Assembly (NCBI GenBank): GCA_023634235.1
Contig: JAMKCF010000007.1
Location: 18,420,592-18,484,591, forward strand
Direction of reading: 5' to 3'
DNA: 64,000 nucleotides
Source: Pisaster brevispinus
Taxonomy: Eukaryota > Echinodermata > Asteroidea > Forcipulatida > Asteriidae
The notes under the pieces are model-generated. The model worked only from the letters and a program-made list of their open reading frames with translations, ran no database searches and was not told the origin of the DNA. This document shows positions 1 to 42,319 of this stretch, one piece after another (the stretch's first letter is position 1; every line of letters begins with the position of its first letter). Made by a program: the position numbers and the translations under genes.

Positions 1-970
1 TTGTCATAACTCAAGATTGAAATTGAGTTGAACATTGAAACTCATCAGACAACTGAACCTCATTACCAAGACCACACAAGCTTGATGATGTCATGATGAC
101 GTCATCGGGTATTGAATTACAATAAATCAAAGTTTATTATTTTAAAAAGATCATAACTCATGAACCACATGTTGGATTTGGACAATCTACATATCATCGG
201 ACAGGTCGATAAAAGATCAACAAATGCTACACAGAACGTGACCCCATTTGACCTTGACTTTCGGTTCAAACCGGAAGTTGAAAAATATCAAAAATTCTGA
301 TCTCAAAAACTACTTAATAATTCAACAAAAATGCTGCATCACGTTATAGATGAGTTCTCCTGCTCAAACTTTTGCACAGAGATGATAACATTTAAACCTT
401 TGCATCGGGTCGAAAATGGACGTCAAAGCGCACGTGTTTGTTGAACCATGTTGTCTGACAACACACTATAGTGTAGACTACACTTGAATACAATGTATGT
501 CAAACCTGTACCAGCCTCGCACATGTACAGTGCACATGTAATTAAAGGGACGCGTTGCCTTGGATCGAGCGAGTTGGTCTATACAAACGGTTACAAACGC
601 TTTTATAGACCAACTCGCCCGATCCAAGGCAACGTGTCCCTTTAAGGTTGACCTGTACTGTATTGAGTACTGGAATACATTGGCGTCGCTCGCTATTTCA
701 TTGTATATTGCACACCCATTTAATGAAATGATAGTCCGTGTAATATTTGAAAAATTCATAACTCCTGAACCACACATTGGATGTTTTTTTCAACTACACA
801 GCTTTACAGAGGGCTCCTACATGTAGGTCTTACCTAGCACTACACAGTATGACCTCATTTGACCTAACTTTTGGTTAAAACCGGAAGTTGAAGATTTATA
901 TTGGAACAAAATCTTACTCCTGAACCACAAATCGGGTTGATAACATAAAATATCATTAACTTATAATTTG
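1..970. repeat. Dispersed repeat family A, copy 1 (satellite-like monomers)
   Basis: Several diverged monomers of about 145-155 bp share the phrases CATAACTCCTGAACCACACATT and TTGACCTTGACTTCCGGTTC with AACCGGAAGTTGAA. A second block with the same order of segments lies at 6400-7190. A small TTAA-flanked MITE (546-641) sits inside this copy and is absent from the other. Left end is truncated by the window. Confidence 0.7.
546..641. mobile_element. Short MITE with long inverted repeats and TTAA duplication
   Basis: A 96-bp near-perfect palindrome with arms of about 40 bp, starting AGGGACGCGTTGCC and ending GGCAACGTGTCCCT, flanked on both sides by TTAA (542-545 and 642-645). TTAA duplication is typical of piggyBac and Kolobok superfamilies. 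Confidence 0.85.
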
Positions 971-1149
971 ATGACATCGATCACGAACACCTTGTTTTTG
1001 TAGTAAACAAAAACTGAAAGTCTAGTTTCTCATTGATATTGACAGACTTGAAACACAATCCTATTCAGTTATTTACCAATCACCCAAGATAACAAGACTC
1101 ACTGATCTTCCCGCGCACTCATACTTAATCAGGGCCTACTCCATGGATC

Positions 1150-1325
1150 AATTTACCTCATAACATCCATCATAGATCTTCACTGGCAGCCTTCAGGAAA
1201 CCTCTCAAGACCCATTATTTGACTCTTAATCTTATTGTTGTTCATCATTTTTTCCATTGTATTTGCTTCTTCTTGTGTATTGTGCTGTGATACAATTGTT
1301 GCTTGTAAAAGTGCTATATAAATGC
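1150..1325 (+). mobile_element. LINE 3'-end fragment (CR1/L2-like)
   Basis: The phrase FRKPLKTHY at about 1194-1220 resembles the conserved C-terminus of CR1/L2 ORF2. It is followed by AAAAGTGCTATATAAATGC at 1305-1323, a tail motif typical of this LINE group. Too short for family assignment. Confidence 0.5.
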
Positions 1326-1754
1326 TTACAGTGAGAGTGCTGGTGCGCATTCTGAATCTACAAATGATCGTCCTATTAGACTGCCTCTCAACAAGTAAGA
1401 TCTTTGAATGCAACAGCTCCTTGGATACCTGAAGAACAATGACCTTCTAATTTACTGCCAGTTTGGGCATGTGGCGCGTTGACATGGCTACTGCCAAACA
1501 CGCCCAGAAACTCGATTGCGAGTTTATAAGACAGCCGCATACAAAATTTGGGCATTATTGTGCCTTCTACAAGCAAAGAGGCACAAAGACCCAGCAGAGA
1601 TGAAAGGTTTATTTAGTCAAAAAAGATGAAGCTAAATTGTGTCCCAGAGAAGAAAACAGTGGATATATCTCACTTCCACAATCAAATTGATGTCAAAGAG
1701 GCCTGATTGACAATGAAATAAGCTCTCTAGGCCAACATTGTAACAGTTGATGAA

Positions 1755-2050
1755 GTGAGTAGACTAGCACTGCTTGAAGCCAAAGAGAATCTTTACAACA
1801 CCTGCAATAGATTAGTGAGTAGACTAGCACTGCTTGAAGCCAAAGAGAATCTTTACAACACCTGCAATAGATTAGTGAGTAGACTAGCACTGCTTGAAGC
1901 CAAAGAGAATCTTTAAAACACCTGCAATAGATTAGTGAGTAGACTAGCACTGCTTGAAGCCAAAGAGAATCTCTACAACACCTGCAATAGATTAGTGAGT
2001 AGACTAGCACTGCTTGAAGCCAAAGAGAATCTCTACAACACCTGCAATAG
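1755..2050. repeat. 60-bp minisatellite (about 5 copies)
   Basis: Five near-identical 60-bp units beginning GTGAGTAGACTAGCACTGC. Read on the plus strand, each unit is 20 codons (SRLALLEAKENLYNTCNR); one copy has a stop (TTTAAAAC in place of TTTACAAC). The array sits just upstream of a LINE ORF2 relic at 2098-2560, so it may have arisen inside that element. Confidence 0.95.
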
Positions 2051-2097
2051 AGAGAGGAAGACGCTTTGTGCAAGAAGGCTCCGGTTGACTTCATTGA

Positions 2098-2560
2098 CTT
2101 CATATACATCCAGGCAAAATGATAAAGATCCTCAGGTCACTTGGCATCCCAACCAAGTCAGATCTGCTCTATGGATTTAAGGCCTGGAAACTGATCAAAA
2201 GTCTTGAACAGAGGCTAGACGGGTGCTATACCAGAATGACGAGAGTAGTACAATGGGCGCACTGGTCAATGCACCTTACTAACTAGGATCTGTATGCACA
2301 CTATCAACGATCAGTGACAAGATCAGAGTTAGGAGACAGAGATTTGCTGGGCACTGTTACAGCCATCATGAGCTTGCTATCAGCATCCTGGTGATCTGGA
2401 CTCCCTCCAATGGCAGACAATCCTGAGGAAGACTGAAAACCACCAACACTTTGTCATTTCGGCTTCCTGAAAGAATAACGTCTGGCTGCTACGAGGGAAC
2501 AGTTCAGAGCTATTTGTCTGTCTGGTATCACTGACTCTAGTGAGCAAGCAATGATTGGCA
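2098..2560 (+). pseudogene. LINE reverse transcriptase C-terminal relic
   Basis: Plus-strand translation gives IKSLEQRLDGCYTRMTRVV then WSMHLTN and, across stops and shifts, SELGDRDLLG. This matches the conserved tail of RTE/craniofacial-development-protein-2-like endonuclease-reverse transcriptases (LDGCYTRMLR, SWxxHxTN). In-frame stops show it is dead. Confidence 0.75.
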
Positions 2561-2599
2561 ACATCAAACAATTTCTTTTTCGAAAATACATTTTTAGAC

Positions 2600-3190
2600 A
2601 TATTTAAACAATTACTAACCAGGTTCCTTTTGTATAAATTAAGGAAGATGAAAACAAACAGCGATTGACAAAAAGAGGGGTTTTTTCCAAGCGGGTATTA
2701 ACCCCTTGCATTGATGTCACACATGTCTACTATCTGCCATAAGACACAGTACAACATACACACGGAACCGACTCCCAAAATAGTTCACCCAACATTTATT
2801 GTTATTGTTTAGCTAACAACACTCGTTAGCTATAAAAAATCAACTCAATGATAAATAATATACAATGACCTTCATGTAGTAATCGTTTGCCAAGCAACAA
2901 CTTCTCTTATATTGTCATTACACATAAAGACCATTTTTGTGAACTGTGTACATTTAAAGTGTTGAAAAAATCAGACGTAGGAACATACAATTGTGTGTAG
3001 ATTAGGCTGACAGGTGTGTACATGTGAGTTGTTTACACATGACTTTCTGCTGAAATGAAATGCAGACTAAATCCTCATGCCTCACCATAGTTATAACAGA
3101 GCACCAGTCTACTGGCAACATTGCGCATCAATATGGCCTAAATTTGACACTAGCAACAGCTGGTAAAGCGTCTTTGCTGAACTGTTACCC
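2600..3190. other. AT-rich stretch, nothing recognised
   Basis: Non-coding, AT-rich, no transposon end or conserved exon seen. It lies left of the last CTPS exon in the window, so it is intron or 3' region. Confidence 0.5.
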
Positions 3191-3194
3191 TTTT

Positions 3195-3305
3195 TTTTAA
3201 TAATTTGGGTTTGAACAAAGAAATTGATTGGAGCGGGACTTGAACCAACGACCTCCAGATTAACGTACCGGCGCTCTAGCAACTGAGCTAACCAGCCCCT
3301 ATGTT
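3195..3305 (-). mobile_element. tRNA-derived SINE or tRNA pseudogene (Asn-like)
   Basis: On the minus strand, GGGGCTGGTTAGCTCAGTTG begins a tRNA-like region with A box TTAGCTCAGTTGC, a GTT anticodon position, and B box GGTTCAAGTCC. The acceptor ends do not pair properly and an A/T-rich tail follows the B box, so a SINE head is more likely than a working tRNA gene. Confidence 0.65.
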
Positions 3306-4040
3306 AGCGGCCTCCCTATTAGTCAATATCTTTGTTCGGGGGTGCCAGTCAGAAGCCATTCATCATGTGTTGCACAGCATATGCTGCCCTTTGCATCATC
3401 TCTATTTACAGCCGTAGCTGTAGTCATAGCCTTTTTTTGTGACTAGTTTTATACCCCCATGTTCTGACGCAAGTTTTCTGGCTTTCACCGGATCTGGTCC
3501 CCGAATCACGCGCCCAAATCACAGTGCAATCTGAACATGGTGTAGCCTGATGCCCAGTTCTATTTCTGTGTGCAAGAAGTGTGCACTGTTTGGAAATAAA
3601 AAGTGGAGTCTAGTATTCACAGCATGGCTGGGAAAAAAGCGTGGAACAGGGAAATAACACAAGCAGATATCCATGTTAACGCGAGAAATTTCAAATGCCT
3701 GAACATGCTTGAACAATAAGTTGTTGAGACTCTTTACCACAATTTGAATATTATAGGGCCTTACATAAATGTGGCAGCCCCTACATTTGGCGTACCCAAA
3801 TCATGGCATAAAACAACTCTGTGGGAATCTTTGGCTCACTACCCTGCTTACAAGAACTGTTGTGTTTATTTTCAATGCAATTACAGATATAAAAGCTAAG
3901 AGGCAAAGATCTTGATTTGGCCTCTGCTTTTTTTTTAAAGTGGCTACGGCAGATAGTGGTCAAGGATTTTTTTACATCGCAGTATTGATCAGATACTGTG
4001 ACTACAAGGTAATGCCGAAAACCTAACAAACTTAGTTTAC
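3306..4040. other. CTPS intron, nothing recognised
   Basis: Lies downstream of exon 4041-4137 on the gene strand. I looked here for the final CTPS exon carrying the glutaminase His/Glu and did not find it. Confidence 0.5.
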
Positions 4041-34535
<30,495 letters not shown>

Positions 34536-34559
34536 GATGAGTATTCAAACTGGATAAGA

Positions 34560-35390
34560 AAAATTTGGACACTTCTTAGACAAAATTGATCAGGAAACGA
34601 TCTCGTCCAGTAATTTTGCTTATGACTGGGACCACGGCACATTGTTTGTTGTTTACAAATGAGTGTAAGAGTAATTAATTTGTAAACGTATCCATTTCCT
34701 CTCTCAAATCATCTTAACTGTTGTGATGTCATTTAACAAGTCCTATAGTGCTCAGGTACCCAAGAATCACTCATTGTGGTTAAAGGATACCCAGACAGAA
34801 AAATGTCCGTAAATGGGCAGACCTACTCTAGTACTTGAACTATAATTTGCAAAACTTTGTAGAAAAGGTTCAGGGAAAAGAAGATGTGGAAAAAAGATAG
34901 AAGTCAACTTACTCCCCAGCAATGTCCCCCACTACAAAGTTGCCCTTCACTGTACATGTATAAAGGCACCCACACAAAATTGCCCCTACAGAGTCCCCCT
35001 CCCAACACAGTTGCCCCCTCCCACAAAGTCACCCCGTGTAAAAAAAGTAAGGGCGCTCTAGTATGCAATTTAGATTGATGCAAAATTTGTTTGCGGTCTG
35101 ACTTTTCGACTCTTGCAGAGTCTTCACTCTGCTATATAGTCAAAATGTCAGGCTGCTAACAAATTTGTGCATCTTGGTAAGCAGTTTGCAACAGCTAATT
35201 CTATTTTCTATTTAAGATTCATGTAACTTTTGAATTCCTAATATGTTAATCTGAATAGTCAATTTAGATAAATTCTAAAATATTTAATGAATAAAATAAA
35301 GCATATTAAAACACATCAGTGGTTGAGTTAACATTATTAAAGTAAACAATGCACTTACATGTAAATAAATAAATTGTAAAAAATATTACT
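34560..35390. other. Upstream of CTPS ATG exon, nothing recognised
   Basis: Probably the 5'-UTR intron of CTPS. Short CCCC-rich phrases recur at 34915-35035 (TTGCCCC, GTCCCC). No element ends identified. Confidence 0.45.
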
Positions 35391-36128
35391 TAGACCTTGC
35401 GTTCAGACAGCATGGAGTTAAACCCATTGTGTTTATCAATTCACATGTGTTGCATAACGATCCCATTTACACTAGATCCAGAAAGGTGGATCAGACCCGG
35501 GTCTGATCCGGCAATGTGGATTGACAGCTAGTGTAAACGCAAAAAAGCCGGATCAGACACGGTTCAAGATCCGGCAATTTGATCCACCTTTCGAGGAGGG
35601 TTGAATCCGGCAATTGGTGGATCAGATCCGGCAAAGTGGATTCCAAATACAAGTGTAAACGCAAGGTGGATCAGACACCGCAATTCGATGTGGTCATTTC
35701 CGGTTTCGCTACGAATGGCGCGCTTTTTGCTTGTGCTTTGGTGGGACATCCGTTACTGTTTATATTTTTGTGTGTGCTGTGTGCACATGGACTGTGCGTG
35801 TGTGAAACGTTTTGTTGTTTTTCTACATAATGTCATGAATGTACATCGTTACGTTCGGAGCTTGCCTTGTTGCTGTATTTTGTTAATTCCCATCTACAAA
35901 ATATTTCTACCTGCATGGTCGTTGTTATCCATATCATTTGCTGTACTGTATTTTCTGCATTCTACCTTCACATTGATAATAATTATTTCTAGAAGTGGCG
36001 CGCTGTAATCGTGACCTTTGAGCTCTTTACGAGGAGCGGTGACGTCGTGACCAATATACATCCGGTTCAAAAGTGAGATCGGAGCCGGATCAAGCGCTGG
36101 TGTAAACGCGACATAGGATCTTGATCTG

Positions 36129-39100
36129 TTGGCGCCGGTAGGAGTGGCTGCCAGTGTCTATGTTTCTCTCTGCTTTCTGCAAAGATTTTCTACTGAAGGC
36201 AACTGATTGTGAGATTTATTGATACACCAATCGACTATACATTGTAACTACCTTTGTGATCATTTTGGTATATCTTCTTGGAGTTGACCTGCAACATTTG
36301 GGTCATATTTTGGAAAAATCTGATCCTGTGCACTCTAACTTCCATCTACTGAGTGTAAACCGGCCGAACAACCGATGCCCATCAGATCCATATAAGTGCA
36401 TACAGAAGTTGCATTCAGAAGCTGGATGGAGTACTCCATTGATTGACTCCACTTGTCTCCATTGATCTCCACTGATTCAACTGATTGCCACTGAATGACT
36501 CAATCACAATCATTCAATCACTGACATGACTGAACAAATGATGCTTCATTACAAGTCATTGATCTCCATTGAATGAAGCTATAATGACAATGAGGCTTCA
36601 CCCAAGATCGATACCTGGTTGGGGCTTTCTACCTATTCTTGTACTGCTAGCCCTTGGTCTACAGCACCATGTCTGCAGTGCTGAACCACTACCAACTGCG
36701 ACGTCACTACCAACTATGACTCGATTTTTCCATGGCCGTTATCTGGGGCGTAAGATTCTCTACTACAAGAACTCAACTGCATCTTTCCAAATTGAGCTTC
36801 TCTGTGCAGGTGATGTATCCCCTAACCCAGGCCCAACTGGCTGTACTGTCTCAGACCCACATAATCACAAACATGGTACAAATGATCTGTTTTCCCCCAA
36901 TGACCCCAGCAAGCTGTGTAATACAAGGGATGAATTATCAGAACTTAAACCACGCAATCTTCCCCTATCCGCTTCAGTCTGGTCCACCCTACAGTCTCTC
37001 CATATAAACTCTTCTACTCATCGAGGACGTAGAGCTGGAGTTAGACAGCAACGAAGACGAGCATATGCAGCAAACAACTGTCGCCGTGGTCATCCGGATG
37101 GACGTTATACACCTGTCCTCAACCATCCTAAAGAGAAAGACCATGGCGTGGCACAACCAATTACTGTCATTAACCAACCTAGAGTGAACAAAGATGCAGT
37201 GCTCAAACCAAGAACTGGACCTAATGTTGATAATTTGATTACAATTAAATGGTCTCTAACTTTAATGAAACACCTCTTGACATGCATTTGTGGAACACCC
37301 ACTCTGTCAGGAACAAGACCGACATCCTTTGTGATTACGTAATTGAGAGATATTGACGTCATGTTCCTGACAGAGACATGGCTGTTTGTTGATGACAATG
37401 TTGTAATCGGAAAATGTAAACCTCCATGTTACTCTTTTCTCAATTTTCCACGTGGTGGGAGGGAGACACATGGGGGTGGCATTGGAGTGCTCTATAAGAC
37501 TCAATTAAATTTCATGTCTTTAAGTAGTCCTATTGCCACCACTACATTTGAGCACACCCAGATAACTGATCAATCTAGATCCATACTGTTTATTGTCATC
37601 TACAGACCGCCACCATCTCAAGCCAATAGATTCAAAACATCTGAATTCCTTGTTGAATTTGAAAACTTTATTGGTGAAATTTCGTTGTTACCTGGTAAAC
37701 CTATCTACATAGGCGATTTTATGGATGAACCGAGTAAATCTGAAGTATCTAAATTTGTTAACATTCTCTCCAGTGCCAACCTCCATAAGAGGGCCCTACT
37801 CACAAATTGGGTCACCAGCTGGATTTGGTCATTGGTATTGTTGGAGACAATTTGGTGAAGGATTGCAAAGTTCATGAAAATCTAATGTCTGATCACCACT
37901 CTGTTCATTTCAAACTTAATCGCAAGAAGCCTCAGCTACCCAGATCTTATATTCATTGTCGGGATTTCAGGTCTGTTGATATTGATAATATGATGAAGGA
38001 ATTGGAATCAAAACTAGTTCCTGTAATGAGTATTGGTAATGTTGATGACCAGGTACAGTTTTATGACAATACTATTCAAGCGGTTCTGGACAATTACTGT
38101 CCTATCCACACCCGTAGTAGAACTGTACGTCCCAAAATACCATGGTACAATGAAAACATCCATCTTGCTAGAAGGGTTAAACGCCGCCTCGAACGTAAGT
38201 GGCGCAAGAGTAAATTGGATGTTGATCGTGAGGCGTATGTAGAGCAATTATCAGAGCTCAAACAACTTATTGATAGTGCTAAGGTCTCTTTTTACTCTGA
38301 TAAATTAGCCACTGGTAATGTGAAAGATGTTTTCAAAACTATCCATAATCTTCTGAACACGAAATGTAACAAACTCCCTGTTGGCGAATCTGGTAAATCA
38401 TTAAGTGATAAGTTTGCTAATTTCTTCAGGGGTAAAATTCTGAAGATTAGGAATGAGCTTGATGTAATATCCACAGGTGAATTCACTTCTAATGCTCACG
38501 ACTTTGATTCTCATGATGTTACCGTGAACTGTGCTTTATCTGAATTTACTCCTGCTGATCAAGAAGAAATTACTAAAGTCATCGTTGGTTCACCTAACAA
38601 GTCTTGTACTCTTGATACATTGCCCACATGGTTGCTCAAGGACCAAGTTCACATAATGGCTCCGTACATCACTCATATTGTCAACACTTCTTTTCAAACG
38701 GGTATCTTTCCCAGCTCATTATGCCGAGCCATTGTCACACCAGTTCTTAAGAAATCTAACCTGGATCATAACAACTTAAACAATTTTAGGCCGGTTTCCA
38801 ACATTGCCTTCTCATCCAAACTTATTGAAAAGGTTGTTTCTTGTCGCCTGAATGAACATATTGAGTCTAACTCTCTTAACCAACCTTTTCAGTCAGCATA
38901 CAGGTACAAACATAGCACGGAGACTGCTTTGCTGCGTGTCAAAAACGACATCATGACCGAATTGGATAAGAAGAACGCCGTGTATCCCTTGTCATGCTTG
39001 ACCTGTCGGCTGCGTTTGACACGATTGACCATGAGATTTTAATTTCCAGGCTCAGAACATGTTTTCGTGGTCTCGTGTTGAACTGGTTTGAAACCTACCT

Positions 39101-40178
39101 CAAAGGACGTAGTAATTGTGTCTCTGTCTTGGGCAAACATTCTGAAGAGAACAGTGTTGATTTCGGGGTTCCTCAGGGCTCGGTAGTGGGTCCACCCTTA
39201 TTCACCTTATACACAAAACCTGTTTCCAACATCATTGATCGTCATCACTTGCGATACCACATGTATGCAGACGAAACTCTGCTCCTGCATTTCAGACATT
39301 AAGGGATGGATGTTAGCCAACAAGCTGAAGATCACGATGAAAAGACAGAGTTCTTCGTCGCAGCATCCCCCCGTGCCATCACTTCTCTGTCCGATGTTGT
39401 CCTCCCCATCGGCAACTCTTTCATTAAGCCATCCAGGTCAATCAGAAATTTGGGCATCATGTTCGATCCATCCATGTCCATGTCTAATCACATCAATGCT
39501 GTTTCTAAATCAATTAACTTCCACCTTCGCAATCTTCATCGTATCCACAGATTTCTTGACCAGGATACCTGCCATCATGCAGTACGTTCCCTCATAACCT
39601 CTCGTCTGGACTACGGCAATGCCATTCTCTATGGTATTACCCAGGCTGAACAAAACAGACTTCAGAAACTCCATATACCTGGCTCCTCGCTTTGCTATAG
39701 TGCTTCCAATCTTTTGTCCCAACTCCACTGGCTGCCCTATCATGATCGTATTCTTTTCAAGCTGCTTCTTTATGTCTATAAATGCTCCCAGGGTCTTGCT
39801 CCAAATTATCTTTCCGATCTGTTGTCCTCTTATACCCCTGGCAGAGAAGGTCTGCGGTCCTCCTCTGATATGTATCCCTTCTCTGTGAGCACAGGCCTTC
39901 TCGATCTGCCGGCTCCAAGTCTTTTTCTCTGGCTGGGCCGAAGGAATGGAACAAGTTACCTACATGTAAACTCATCAGGGAATCATCTTCTACTGCCATC
40001 TTCAAGAAAAACCTCAAAACCTACTTTTTCAGTCAGCCTCGTCATTAATCCTTTGTTGTCTTGTGTTTTGTTTTGTTGTTTTTTCTTGTTTCTTTGCATT
40101 AGTCTTGTTTAATTGTTCAGCGCTTTGATCTTTGTTAAAGGTGCTATACAAATACCCATATTATTATTATTATTATTA
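36129..40178 (+). mobile_element. Full-length CR1/L2-like non-LTR retrotransposon (inactive)
   Basis: The 4.05-kb element ends in GGTGCTATACAAATACCCAT plus an (ATT)n tail and is flanked by TTGATCTG on both sides (36121-36128 and 40179-40186). It has a 5' region of about 440 bp, an N-terminal segment with a 2A-like motif, an endonuclease domain (MFLTETWLF, HQLDLVIG, SDHHSV) and a reverse transcriptase (FRPVSNIAF, QSAYRYKHSTETALL, LDLSAAFDTIDHEIL, GVPQGSVVGP). The C-terminus has the LHWLPYHDRILFKLL and VYKCSQGLAPNYL blocks. Confidence 0.92.
36569..40050 (+). pseudogene. LINE ORF2-type polyprotein, frameshifted
   Basis: One ancestral reading frame is now broken at several points: a short out-of-frame stretch with a stop near 37245-37342, a shift near 37800, another near 38990, and further damage near 39290-39340. 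The catalytic YADD box of the reverse transcriptase reads YADE. The N-terminus has a hydrophobic stretch (GWGFLPILVLLALGL, residues 17-31) and the motif GDVSPNPGP at residues 81-89 (36809-36835), just ahead of the endonuclease. The copy cannot make an active protein as it stands. Confidence 0.9.
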
Positions 40179-40662
40179 TTGATCTGCGGTCGTTAAAAAA
40201 ATGCCGGATCTCAATCCACCTAATTCTCGATCTAATGTAAACGCGGTGTTCATCTGTTGTGAGTTAAACCGGATGTGGTCATTTTTATTCTGTCCACACA
40301 CAGTGCTAAAAGATAAACCCAATCTGGACTAAAGATAAACCCCCCAGCTCGACGGTCTAACTTTTCCGGGTTAAACCCGATTCGGACTAACTTTAGAACT
40401 GTTCAGACACACAGAGTTGAACTCGATCGGGTTGAACCATGAGTTAAACCGACTTTAGTACTGTGTCTAAACGGCCTCTTAAATTTAAAAGCAAATGAAT
40501 AACAAGCAAGTCAACTTAGTAACATCCTATCACCAAAAAAAAGTACGAGTACAAATTTTTTTTTAATAGGCTTAAGTTAGAGTTTGAAATTGAGACAATT
40601 AAACACTTTTTGTACAAACAGACAAGTACAAAACATGAATGAAAATTCAAACAATTGTGACT

Positions 40663-41938
40663 TGTGACCTGTGACTCGTACCCGGGTACCAGGGTACATG
40701 ACCGGCTGTCCGGGTACCCGGTCCCAATTTTTTGCGTCAATTACCCACCAAAACCTTTTGCCGCACGTTTAAAATTAGAAGAAAAATCCAAATGTTTCCG
40801 ACATCACAATTAACCAACAGACATTGGGACAAACAGAAATTTCATCTGCCTTTTGAGTTTCCGAAGTCCTGCAAAGATCATTGCGTTAACTTTGTTGTAA
40901 AGTCACTAATCCAATTTGCTAAACAAGCAGTGCATTGTGCATTCTACTTGCGGTTTCTTTAGAACTCCTTGGACTGTTTCCAAACATTGGTAAAACCCGT
41001 CTGTGATAAGCAAGGTTTATCGGCTCCCCTAAAGCACAACAAATATTTTTTGGACACTCTTTATCTTTTAGTTTATCACTTTATAAAGGAATTGTTGCTT
41101 TTAATTAACACAATTGTTTTCTTCTTTAAAAAGTTAAAGATTTTTCCTTGAGAATCAACTAAATATCTGTCCTTTCATCTTTTCAACATTTAAATCAAAT
41201 ACTGCCAGATGCACGTACTACAGTTTTAAGTCTCATTATGCAGCTCAGCATTGGCAGCCTAACTTGGCTACGAGCCAATGAAACACGTCCAACTGCATGA
41301 TCACCAAAAATAAGGACAGCCAGTGCATGCAGTGCACTTTGAGCACGAGTGGCTCACACAAGGTTTCATACATAAAAGACTTGTGGCTGATTTTTGTTTT
41401 AAAATTTCATACAATGTTGTAGAACACCAGTTTACAAAAAAACATTGCCGCTGATGTAACACGGACGTTCTGTTTTGGGGTCCTTACATGTAGTTATTTT
41501 TGTCTGCTTAATTTTGTAATTTTTTTTAAAAAGCTTCCTTATTACATCATGTGTAGGTTCCTTAGGTTACAAACTTTAACATTCACCTGTTTTCATTGAA
41601 TTCTATTGCTAGAAATTAAAATATATTGAAGCAATCAAGGGCCACTTTTCATAAACTGAAATGTGTCATGTATCATATCCCTGCACATGAGTACACGTGT
41701 ATGTAATGCACACGTACACAAACAACTGTGTTGTGTGCGGTAGTTACACTGTACATGCTTGACACACACTGCTTCGTGCATGAAGATGTGTGGTATTGTG
41801 ACTTCAAAATGGTTGTCACCCCACTCATAATGTGTCAGGGATGCTTGCACACAAAGGCAGAGGGATCGGACAGGGGACTTATCTGGAATATTACAATGTT
41901 GAAGTTCCTTCAAGTATAGAGATGGAACAACAATTTAC
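40663..41938. mobile_element. hAT-like element, inverted and shortened copy
   Basis: Reverse-complement match to much of 22672-24158, including CCTGTGACTCGTACCC at the left, the ACGAGCCAATGAAACACG block, and the CATCCCTGACACA...GGGATCGGACAGGGGACTTA region. The far end, equivalent to the first 390 bp of the other copy, is absent. Confidence 0.85.
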
Positions 41939-41994
41939 ATTGCATTATTATTGGTCTGGACTGCAAGTATTAAACTGCGCGCACCGCATTGGTT

Positions 41995-42310
41995 TCCATT
42001 GACCCTCCTTTGTTCAACCCTTTGTGATAGCAACCATGGACCACAATGTTTTCCTTTGTGATAGCAACCGGGGACCTATTGTCCCTTTTGTTATAGGTCC
42101 CCGGTTTGAATGTGTATACCTACCCACACACACATGCCCTTACGGATCCGGTTTGTGGGGTCCTGCTGTTGTTGGTCTATTATTCCCTTTTCTAAAGAAT
42201 TCTCTTGTGGGGTCCAGGTTGAACACAAAAATCTCTTGTGGGGTCCATTGTTCCCTTGTTGAAAATACCCCACAAGGGTGGTCCTGTAAACCCACACACA
42301 CCCACACGAA
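41995..42310 (-). repeat. GGTCCCC dispersed repeat, copy 2 (inverted)
   Basis: Inverted relative to 17100-17237: CCTCCTTTGTTCAACCCTTT, GGGGACCTATTGTCCC, then TTGTGGGGTCC repeated three times and (CACA)n. It shares AGAATTCTCTTGTGGGGTCC-type text with 61200-61350. Confidence 0.8.
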
Positions 42311-42319
42311 ATTAATATA

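Larger units (their letters stand above)
35395..40480. mobile_element. Nested MITE pair interrupted by a LINE
   Basis: An outer element with GTTCAGACAG...GAGTTAAACCC at the left and GAGTTAAACCG...GTGTCTAAACGG at the right encloses an inner one. The inner element runs from about 35461 (CCCATTTACACTAGATC) to about 40245 (GATCTAATGTAAACGCG), ends being imperfect inverted repeats. The inner one has several GTGTAAACGC and GGATCAGA repeats and is itself split by the LINE at 36129-40178. Confidence 0.7.

Noticed and set aside
1693..2109. Minus-strand 138-residue ORF
   Set aside because: Antisense translation of the 60-bp minisatellite.
3195..3305. Functional tRNA-Asn gene
   Set aside because: Acceptor arms do not pair and a SINE-like tail follows the B box.
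36569..37342. Independent secreted host protein with signal peptide
   Set aside because: It is continuous with the LINE endonuclease region and lies inside the element bounded by the target duplication.
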